NCBI GenBank assembly: GCA_930367205.1
Contig: OV884009.1
Coordinates: forward strand, 85,085,189-85,149,188
DNA: 64,000 bases
Origin: Acanthosoma haemorrhoidale
Taxonomy: Eukaryota > Arthropoda > Insecta > Hemiptera > Acanthosomatidae
Direction of reading: 5' to 3'
Shown here in pieces: positions 55,231 to 64,000 of the stretch; position 1 is the first letter of the stretch, and each line of letters opens with the position of its first letter. The notes below the pieces were generated by a model that worked only from the letters and a program-made list of their open reading frames with translations, did not search any database and was not told where the DNA came from. Position numbers and translations under genes: made by a program.

Positions 55231-58200
55231 ATGTCTTATTCATGGATTTATTGTTTCTTTTTTTTGCTTTAAATCCGTTCGTTTTGAATATATTTAATTT
55301 AGTTTCGGAGTTTTTATAGGTTTATTCCTTATTTTATGTTCCTAAATAACATATCTTTTATACAGTTGATTGCCAAAAAATTTTTACACATATATTATTT
55401 TATTATTAATGATTTTTAAGACTCATAAAGAAATATTGAGCGCTAGAGTTATTTGGGTGAGATAATGTCAGACGTTAAAGTATGTTTTTTTTTTTTAAGT
55501 GTACGACTTTTAATTGTAGGTAATTTTTTAAATACATATTTTTTTACTATAAACAAATTAAATGCAATTAATTTTTAAAATATTTATTTGTGAATTTACA
55601 GCAATTTTGTAGATGTGTACCTGAGAGAAACAAGCGCCCGATACAGTTGGTATCCAGGGGTCTAAGTTACTCTAAACGTTCATTAATATATAAAAATGAG
55701 GATTCATATAAATAAAAACGTGCGAAAGAGCCCCCTAATTTAGTCTATCACGTATGTGATGTGGGGCTATGTTGTCAAAAGATGGTCGAGGAGATGTTGA
55801 AACTTGGAGGTGAATCCGTACAAGGCAGTCTAAATTAACTTGTTGTGTAGCCTCCCCACTAATATGAGTTGGTCCAAGTGTCGACTCCTAGCAATCGTCT
55901 GCACCACACTGCTAGTTAGGACTCGCTCGTCGCACCTTTAGCTATCGCACATTTATTTCTTTATATCCTACTTGAATGACTAAATCACTAAATACAAATC
56001 CTAATAATTTCAATTTGCAGTAACTGATTTTTTTTTATTATTAACTAGGAAAGATATGAAAGATGATTTATGGATCGTAGTTTTCCTGTTTTATTTTCTA
56101 TTTTTACCGTTTATATTTCCTTCATATCAGTTATGAAAACATCCAGAGTTCCTTTCTTCCCTCAACTGCAGAAAATGAAAATTTTCTACGGTTTAATAAA
56201 CCAAAGAGAGGAAAAAGATTTATTTTTTAGTTGTAAGCATATTGGCTCTGAAATATTTGATGGACTAACTCTGATCCTTATTGTGTATGTATGCATACAC
56301 ATGTATAAGTAATTATATTTATGTATATCAGGCCGTGTTATGACTGATTTGTGATTTTTCAATTCATTGTCAATACATTTTTTTTCTCCTCCCTAGTAGC
56401 TAAAACTTACGTTTTAATGTTATGTTGCTTTGATATTGTAATAAATATGTTGTGGTTGAATTATCTCTATTTTCGGCTATTGTAAAGGACGCAAACAGCG
56501 TTTTTTTACACAAAAGTATTATAATTGATTTAAGTAGTTATTATTTTGTTGAGTAATAATACTAGCTGATATAATTATGTTGAAAATTAATCTATGTAGT
56601 ATTTTCTATGGAGGTAAATTTATACTGTTTTTATGAATTTATTGATAATGGAAAATAGTGTCAATGAGATCATAGTTGTTTATTATTGGTGTGCTTCAGG
56701 GATTTTGCTCTGTCAGCAAATTATGTCATAAATAATAATAAAGACAAACCGCGTATTTTAAATATAAATTAAAACAATTATAGACGTAGAATGTGGAATA
56801 AATAGTATCAATGAATACTAACGGGACCTGGCATGACTTTCTTGAAAGCTTATTAAACAAAAAAAACTACTTAGCATTTTTCACCAATAATAATTCATTT
56901 AATTTGTTAAACTATTAATTTCATAGTTGTTTAACCATAATTTCTTAAACATTAAGATAGTGAACATAGAATTTTTAATCGTCCTGGCCTATTTAAAAAA
57001 AATCGGCTGTAACGGGAATAAAATCTATTTTCTGTTGTTGGTTCTTATCACACTTTTTGAAATTATTATTGGGTTATCGTCTATGTGTCCTTAACTATGG
57101 AGAATCAGAAATAATGATTTAAAATCTTAAGTTGTTTCTTAGCTCGAACCTGAGTAATCTTAAAACTTGATCGTCTTTAGAAAGATGTTTGAGGTCACTC
57201 CAACTGAACTAAGTTAACGTATTAATAACCCCACTAAAAATAAAACCCATTCAAACTTTCTGTTTTTTTTGGGTCACATGACTATTAATTTCCATTCGAT
57301 TAAGATCCATAAATAATGCTCATTTTTATAACAATTAAGTAAGCAGTAGCCGAATAAGATGGGACCATATTAGATAATTAAAATGATCGTGCTAACAATT
57401 AATCAAGAAAGTTGAGGCATGGCATCAAACACGCGGCAGGGGGTGGGACATGTGGCGTTTGCGCCACCGAGGGAGGAACTCTGCGAACCGGACAATATTA
57501 AACTAACAATTATACATACTAACACTGCCATATTGGTAATATAACTTATAGTAGTAGCTTCAAGTATCAATGTTTTAATTAAAAAGGGCTTCATGTATTC
57601 ATAATTATAATAATAAGTGACGAGTTAGTTTAACGACAATAATTAAAAGTTTCTAAATGTAAAAAGAGACGTAATGATAGATTATCTGATCTAAGATATA
57701 GGCAAACTAAGTTCCCCTAACTAATCCATTAGTAAGGAAAAGCTTATACTTTACAATGCAGAAATCAAAGACAATTATAAAAAATAAGCAAAAAATAAAT
57801 TAAAGTATAAATTAGAAACCACTCAGCAGTCGAGGACAAGTTTTAAGAATTTGGCCAAGCAAAGCAACTGATGTTACAAAATTACAATAAATATTAAAAC
57901 GGAAATAATATACTACTAAATAAAAAAAAAAAATTATATACTAAGAAATTCAAGCCATATTTAAAGTAGTTTTGTTTAGTCTGACTTTAAAAATCAGAAG
58001 TTTAAATCTTTAATAGCTCCGAGGGCATGAGAAGTCTATTTTTTTTTCTTTACGTACCGTTATTGTGTTTTAACCGAGTCTTAATTTTGAAGTGTTGCAA
58101 AATATACGTTTTAAATTTCAAATTGATTGAATCCCTTTAACGACTACTATCATGTATCAAACTACTAGACAAACTGAGAGAAAGTAGAGCATCCTATCAT

Positions 58201-58906
58201 TCACTCACTTATCTACAATGTAGTTCTTATGGATCATTAGGACATCCATATAGAATAGAAAAATATTCCAGTCGTTAACCAAATAATGGATTTCATACTC
58301 AAGTTATTTACTAAGAACAGCAAGTAATACAGTGCTTACATAAGCACCATTCTGAACACTTGAGAAAGGCAGTATAGCTGAACGGGCCTGTCTAAAGGAA
58401 TAAATAACTCATGGAAAGCAAAAATAAAACATATTATTTACTTAAACTAAACCAACAACCAGCAAATAAACCATCTTCCAGGCATTATGCATTTAATTTT
58501 TTCAGGACAGTTTTAATAAAACGTCAAACGCCCGACTAGGCTAGGTCATTTAAAACAAGGTTGTTCTGACAAGGTTGGAACCGAGATAGCACAACATGCC
58601 ATTTCACTATCAAGGTTATGTACGGTAGATTAGATAGGTGCCATAACCGGTAACAGATCATTCCACGGTTAGGTTATAAACTATCGATTTTAAGCGTGGT
58701 AAACATGCAAGAACGCGTGAAGTCTGAATGTAACCGATAAAAAGAAATCAAAAAGCAGGACACAAGGTATGCATAATTGGAGAACAGTTTTCTAGATATC
58801 AAACAAGTATACCAAGAGAGGAATCAATAAATATAATTAACAGATCACATACTTCCTGCATTGATTATTATTGTTTAGAAAAAAAAAAAAAGCTTCTGAC
58901 ATTTAC
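55231..58906. other. Intronic AT-rich DNA, no gene seen
   Basis: Short frames at 56070-56312 and 57403-57594 show no recognisable domains. Small GC-richer islands at about 55720-55940 and 57415-57490 may be old repeats. Confidence 0.45.
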
Positions 58907-58936
58907 CTAAACCAACTTCACAATCATCTTCCCAAG
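58907..58936 (-). CDS. Candidate 30-nt micro-exon of the host gene
   Basis: Minus strand: acceptor-like TTATTTTATCTTCAAAG, 30 nt, donor GTAAATG. It reads (x)CT then WEDDCEVGL then G. The trailing G completes Asp with exon 50503-50635, and the leading CT would complete Ala if the previous exon ends in G, which would suit the end of a signal peptide. Phases fit on the known side. The shortness and imperfect acceptor keep confidence moderate. No signal-peptide exon was found to its right. Confidence 0.5.
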   Translation of the reverse strand, partial: LGKMIVKLV

Positions 58937-59182
58937 CTTTGAAGATAAAATAACTTACAAAAAACCTTGAAGACTTCACTTCGCTGTTGTTATCTGTTCA
59001 GTACCTGACCTTGCAACGCCCTTGAATACCTGACTTGCCCAGTCATAAATCTTGACAATTAATCACAGATACCAGATAAAAAATTACCTACCTTCCTTCC
59101 CATACCTTAACGTACTACCATTAATTTATCCCGAATTGGCGAAATAAAACTGATGAAAAATTTATCGCCGAACTATCACATA

Positions 59183-60559
59183 TGCACTGTTGGACAAATT
59201 TAACGCACCACTCAATTGCTTCAGTTAAAATTAAATCAATTAAAATTATCTCCCGCTTTTATTTGATTAGCTATTTGTATTTAGGTTATATCAGTGTAAA
59301 TACAATCCGAGAACAATGCTTTGTTAATGGTTAAATCCATTTTACAAATAGTAGGATTTGATGTATCCAATCTACACATCATAAAATTCGTTCTCACTCA
59401 TTCTTTCTCTTTTTAAACTCTTTGTAAAAGTTTTTAATTTTGTACAATGGCCTCAGTAAGGGATTTAAGTGAATACGATTACGTTAGGGATGGAACATTG
59501 ATAGAGGAAGGATACAGCCAGCATGAAGTCGCCAGGAGGCTGGGTGTACCCCACTTTAGGCAGGGCTCTAAAGCGATTTAGGGAGACAGAGCATCACCCA
59601 AGGAGAAAGGAGCAGGGTCGTCCTAGATGTACAGCAGAAAAAGACAATAGGTACACCCGGCACTTGGCTTTGCGAAACCGGAGCATCAACAGAAATGAGA
59701 TGATAAGTCACATAAGGCAAGTCAAAAATGTTCTCAGTTCCAGCAGGACTGTAAGAAGCAGGCTTAATGGAAATAACCTTACGGCTCAACATCCTGCTCG
59801 TGGACCTCTTCTTAACATAGCTCACAAAATGGCCAGGCTTTAGTTTTCACGTGAACATGTGGAATGACTTTAGAAAACTGGAAGAGGATTCTCTTTACAC
59901 ATGAGGTGAGAGTTGGTGCCAAGTCTTCTGATGACCGTAATTTTACATGGAGATGACATATACGCGCCATGCTGTTTGGTTCCCCAGGTGGCTCAAGGAT
60001 GTCCTAGGGTGGCGTCGACGATCGTACTGAATTGGTTATTGTGCGGCGAAGGTATCTAACGGCTCAGAGGTACATAGGAGACATAATCGAAGAACATGTA
60101 GTGGTGTTTGCTCCCTACATCGGCGAGGGGTTCTTGTTAATGGATGATAATGTCAGACCCAACAGAACACGTCTTGGACCCAATGACCAAGTACCTGACC
60201 TCGGAATCCATGTCCTAGCACCCTTCAAGAATTGGAAAGGGCTGTTGTTGAAGAGATAGACTTATGTTCCTCAGAACTTCGTTGAAAACCTCTTCCAATC
60301 AATCCCAAGGCGTTTAAAAGACGTTGAAGATTCATGCCCGAGACGAAAATAGCCGTTATTGAGTACCTTTTTTTTAAAAAACATTTTTCCAACTTTCACT
60401 TTTTTTTACAATATTTTTTCTTTTACTCATTATGTAGCTTCCATTATTTGGATATAATACGATTTTGTTACCAAATGAACTATTTTCAATTCTTAAATTT
60501 CCACAAATGGGAAACCTATAAAAAAATAAGGGTGGTGCGTTAATTTTTCCATCAGTGTA
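59183..60559 (+). mobile_element. Tc1-like DNA transposon, decayed
   Basis: Imperfect terminal inverted repeats of about 27 bp: left TGCACTGTTGGACAAATTTA, right (complement) TACACTGATGGAAAAATTAA. Both run on into ACGCACCAC. TA duplications lie at 59181-59182 and 60560-60561. Length 1377 bp. Confidence 0.88.
59447..60330 (+). pseudogene. Tc1-like transposase, frame-broken
   Basis: ATG at 59447 starts MASVRDLSEYDYVRDGTLIE, a helix-turn-helix region with EEGYSQHEVARRLGV. The frame then shifts into 59523-59843 (LGRALKRFRETEHHPRRKEQ, GRPRC, MISHIRQVKNVLSSSRTVRS). A second block (60032-60259) holds the catalytic-Asp motif FLLMDDNVRPNRTRL. The expected SPDLNPIEH-type Glu region is missing or mutated, so the protein is inactive. 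Confidence 0.82.
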
Positions 60560-60909
60560 TAATATTTTTATTTCTTTAGGGAAAATAAGGTTACAAAAGG
60601 TTACAACTTCAGGATATTGGTTGGAAGAGGATTGATCTCCCAATGGCAGACGCATTATGACAAGTAGACTCTGGTGTAAGGGTGCAGAAACTACTTAAGA
60701 GCAGATCGCAAGAATGCAGAAAGTCCCCGAAATAGGCACGTAAATACTGCAAAGAAAACATCTTAATCTTCCTCACGGTAAACCCGCTGAAGCGAACGCT
60801 AGCGAAGGACAAGATCACAGCAGTTCCACGTTTGTGGGTTTTGGCAAAGCCCCCTTTAATGTTATTGGGTTGAACGTTTATTGGAATATACATATATATA
60901 TATATATAT
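60560..60909. other. No gene seen; TA tract at right edge
   Basis: A minus frame at 60609-60893 has no recognisable motif. (TA)n at 60889-60909 is the target of the next element. Confidence 0.45.
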
Positions 60910-61137
60910 AGTTAAAGGTCAACAATTAATCCAAAACATTGGTTAATCCATGATTAGACTCCCCCTATATATAGGCTGAGCCTACGGCTCTCGCTCTCAT
61001 TTTCTTCTTTCTCTTCCTGTCATGCGATTCACTTAAGTATTTATAGTAGTTCAATTATATTTCTTCTAAACCCAGTGTAGTGTACTTTGAATAAAGAAAC
61101 TTTAAAAAACATCTCTTGCTTTGCTTGTGATTTAACT
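60910..61137 (+). repeat. 5' LTR of second errantivirus
   Basis: 228 bp, from AGTTAAAGGTCAAC after a TATATA tract to GTGATTTAACT. It includes TATATATAGGCTGAGCC (promoter-like) and GAATAAAGAAAC. The sequence differs from the 252-bp LTR of the other errantivirus except for the general AG...AACT plan. Confidence 0.82.
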
Positions 61138-61154
61138 GGCACCCGAACTTGGAC
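61137..61154 (+). other. Primer-binding site, diverged tRNA-Lys type
   Basis: TGGCACCCGAACTTGGAC matches the tRNA-Lys site of the 18.7-kb element at 15 of 18 positions. Confidence 0.65.
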
Positions 61155-61496
61155 CTTGAGGGCTGTTCAAGATAACCGAATTCTATCCGATTATAGAAAA
61201 TCCGTAGAATTCGACCATCTTTTTACTCCGAGAAGAACGTCACTGACATCATACTGACTTTAGAGGAGGAACCGCTGGTGTTTCCAAACATCCGACGCTC
61301 AGGTCAATGAACGTTGTCATCTTCCAGAGCTACAGAGGCCTTAAAAGGACGCTTGGGACAAAGGACTCTACATCAGGGTAGGAAGACACCTTTGTATTTT
61401 ATTTAATCTTTATTTTTATTTTTATATATATTTACGTCTCTAGTCGACAGACTCAATACTATTAGACAAGTTGACTCTGACGAGACTCACACAGAA

Positions 61497-62561
61497 ATGG
61501 AGCACGAAAAGGTAAAGAATAGCGATTGTACGTTCATTCCGATCTATAACGGAAAGACAGAGAACCTCATATTATATATCGATAATGTAACTTACCTGAC
61601 GACGAGGTTTTGCCAATATGACAACCCGAATAGGTTAAGAAATGAGGATCCCATACTCATGTGTGCTAAAACGAAACTGGAGGGAAACGCAAAAATCGCT
61701 ACGTTCGATAAACAATTCACCTCGGCTACAGAATTGCTGGGATTCCTTAGGCTACATTATCAGGATAACCGGTCCATTTGTCAATAAGCAAGGGAAATAT
61801 CCAACATGATACCTAAACATAATGAGAACCCCATTGACTATATAGAAAGACTGCAGATAAAACGGTGCGACCTTTATTCCCGAATATATACGGATAATGA
61901 GATAAGGGACAAGGATCAAGAAATCGCGCGTTATGATAATGATATAAGCCAGGAGGCTGTAAAAAACCTGCACCCAACAATAGCTATATTCCTGCAGAGC
62001 AGTCGTTACCGGACATTGAATGATGTATATAACATCTTGAGAAAAGAAGCTTCGTTTGTGGTAGAGTCGGTTTATGGAAATCAAGTATTTAATAAAGAAT
62101 CGAACGAAGAAAAAAGACAATATAATAATAGACCAATTAAAAGACCGCAACCACAATATCAACAGAAACCTCATGGCAACTATAAGGGAAATAATTTCAA
62201 TCCCAACTATCAGAGACAGCAATATGCGCCGCAACCACAATATCAACCGCGTTATAATGATCATTATAATTATAATTATAATAACTACGCGCAACGACCC
62301 CAACAATATTATAACTACTAACAACAGAACTATTTTACCCAACTGCAACGAAATCAAACAACAAACAACCAACAAATTCCGAATTACCCGCAAACGGTGT
62401 CCATGCGGACAGCTAGTGACAGAGCGCATCATGTAGAGGATGACAATGATAGGATAATACAAGAACTCCAAGAGAGAATAAATCGTCTAGAGAATCATTT
62501 TTTAGATCCAGGACAGTTACAAGACGATCCACCCCCCTTAGAAGACAGGGAAAAATTCTAG
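61497..62561 (+). pseudogene. gag of second errantivirus, two nonsense codons
   Basis: One frame from ATG 61497 to a stop near 62561, interrupted by TAA at 61785-61787 and TAA at 62319-62321. The order of parts matches the intact gag: an N-terminal folded region, NPIDYIERLQIKRCDLYSRI, a Gln/Asn/Tyr-rich tail, QTVSMRTASDRAHH, and a C-terminal helix (IIQELQERINRLENHFLD). No zinc knuckle. Confidence 0.88.
62498..62504 (+). promoter_or_regulatory. -1 ribosomal frameshift heptamer T TTT TTA
   Basis: In the gag frame the codons are CAT TTT TTA. The -1 frame is open from 62504 into protease. Same heptamer and phase as at 20075-20081. Confidence 0.82.
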
Positions 62562-64000
62562 AAAAAAACGAAAAAATTGTAGTTAATAAAAATAAAGGTT
62601 CAGATAACAAACAAAATAAGGCGACCAGGCAATGTGAAGAATTGCATTATGCAAATGACCTACCTTATATCTTGGACTTCAAGAACAACAGGTGGCTAAT
62701 TGATACAGGGGCGACGAAAAATTATATACATCCAGAAGTGGTGAAGAAACATGGGTTCAAATTGATAAAAAAGGAATTTTCCATTAAGACACCTACGGGT
62801 TATGACGAAGGTAATTCGAGCGTAAAGATAAACATTAAAAATGCATTGGGCATAGATCAAATGATCGAATTTTTGGTCTACCCCTTCTCAAATAGGTTCG
62901 ACATCTTTTTGGGATTCGAAACAATGAGGGACTTGAAAATGAATATATGCTGTACGGAAAATCACATGGTGATCGGGGACAACATATTCAAATTTAAGGA
63001 CTCAAAAAACGAATTAAACCTCATGCATAACGAAAAAGAAATAAAGGACGCATTAAGAACAAAACATATACCGATAGAATTAGAAAATAAATTAGTAAAA
63101 ATAATCTCCGATAACGGGGAAATAATAAAGAAAGAAGACGAAAAGCTCCAAGCAACCAACCTGATAAAGCATCGGATTAGTACCAAGAATAATGACCCAA
63201 TATATACAAGGAATTATAGGTACCCCGAGCAGTTTAAGGTTCAAATCAAAGAGGAAGTACGAAAATTGTTAAGGGATGGAATAATCAGGAAAAGCAATTC
63301 ACCTTACAACTCGCCACTATGGATAGTGCCGAAAAAGGTGGATGCTAGTGGGATTAAGAAAGTGAGAATGGTCATAGACTACCGCAAACTTAAACAGCAA
63401 ACCACGAATGATAAATTCCCCTTACCGAATATCGAAGACGTACTAAACAGACTCAAAGGAGCGAAGTACTTCACAACAATCGACTTAAAATCAGGGTTCC
63501 ATCAGATCCCGATGGATCTACCCACTATGAATTCGTAAGAATGCCTTTCGGTTTGTGTAATGCGCCACCTACCTTTCAGCGCATGATAAACATGGCGATT
63601 GAAAATTTGCCAAGAACCATGGCGTATATAGACGACATTATAATCTATTCGAAAAGCGAGGAAGAGCATCTACAAGATATCGAAAGGGTGTTACAAACAC
63701 TAAAAAGGAACAACTTGAGTATTCAACTGGATAAAACAGAATTTTTCAAGAAGGAATTAAAGTTCTTAGGGTACATAGTAACGCAAAACGGGTTAAAGAC
63801 GGACCCAGATAAAATAAAAACAATAGCAGAATTCGAACAACCCAACGACGAGAAATCCCTTAGAAGATTTTTGGGAATGACTGGGTATTATAGAAAATTT
63901 ATCAAGAACTACGCAAAAATAACCAGACCCCTTAGTGCAGCCATTAACTCGAAAGATTACCAATCCAAAGAATTTAAAACCAGTTTTCATTACCTAATCG
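62504..64000 (+). pseudogene. pol of second errantivirus, partial, frameshifted
   Basis: Protease WLIDTGATKNYIHP, then RT SPYNSPLWIVPKK, FTTIDLKSGFHQIPM. By comparison with the other errantivirus about 37 nt are lost near 63518-63522. The first frame ends at 63538, and RT continues in another frame from about 63523: MPFGLCNAPPTFQR, AYIDDIIIYS (catalytic box intact), FLGYIVTQNGLKTD, FLGMTGYYRKFIKNYAKITR. The window ends before RNase H. Confidence 0.9.

Larger units (their letters stand above)
60910..64000 (+). mobile_element. Second errantivirus, decayed, runs off the window
   Basis: 5' LTR, Lys-like primer site, gag and the first half of pol are present, all related to the element at 18.4-25.3 kb. 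Gag has two in-frame stops, and RT has a deletion of about 37 nt that shifts the frame. The rest lies beyond the window. Confidence 0.9.

Noticed and set aside
60609..60893. 94-residue minus frame between the Tc1-like element and the second errantivirus
   Set aside because: No domain. A faint resemblance to the frame at 26488-26721 is too weak to support a repeat or gene.

Overview
The window looks like transposon-rich, AT-rich insect nuclear DNA (possibly a hemipteran, though that is only an impression). No bacterial, phage or CRISPR architecture is present. Most long open frames belong to retrotransposons. The one host gene I can support is a multi-exon minus-strand gene that the long frames hide.

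Layout, left to right. (1) 1-6.29 kb is AT-rich and holds a LINE 3' fragment, a tRNA-like pseudogene and one host exon (3899-4013). (2) 6.29-14.92 kb holds two related Gypsy-type LTR retrotransposons, tail to tail on either side of a TA tract. The plus-strand copy (6291-9603) is wrecked. The minus-strand copy (9625-14916) has near-identical 169-bp LTRs, a tRNA-Phe primer site, and gag and pol separated only by an in-frame TGA. (3) 18.445-25.298 kb is an errantivirus (insect endogenous retrovirus) with 252-bp LTRs that look identical, a tRNA-Lys primer site, gag, pol reached by a canonical -1 slippery heptamer, and an uninterrupted env frame. Its integrase has a nonsense codon and lacks the expected catalytic Glu. 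It sits inside an older LTR-like repeat. (4) 26.1-46.7 kb holds host exon 26716-26863, several 5'-truncated Jockey-like LINEs of two families (some nested, some with visible target-site duplications), large (CT)n microsatellites and a mariner-like element with perfect 29-bp terminal repeats. (5) 47.1-59 kb holds host exons 47109-47251, 50503-50635 and a 30-nt candidate exon 58907-58936, a solo-LTR-like repeat, a perfect 28-bp inverted repeat just past a splice donor, and a possible piggyBac remnant. (6) 59.18-60.56 kb is a Tc1-like element with terminal repeats and TA duplications. From 60.91 kb to the window edge is a second, decayed errantivirus related to the one at 18-25 kb.

The five host exons share one strand, have compatible phases and give one cysteine-rich reading frame (about 188 codons, 12 Cys). 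It resembles a family of secreted arthropod proteins of unknown function. The gene therefore spans at least 55 kb, and nearly everything else in the window is intronic transposon load. The transposons inform one another: the two errantiviruses share the slippery site, and the two tRNA-Phe-primed elements let the breaks in the older copy be mapped.
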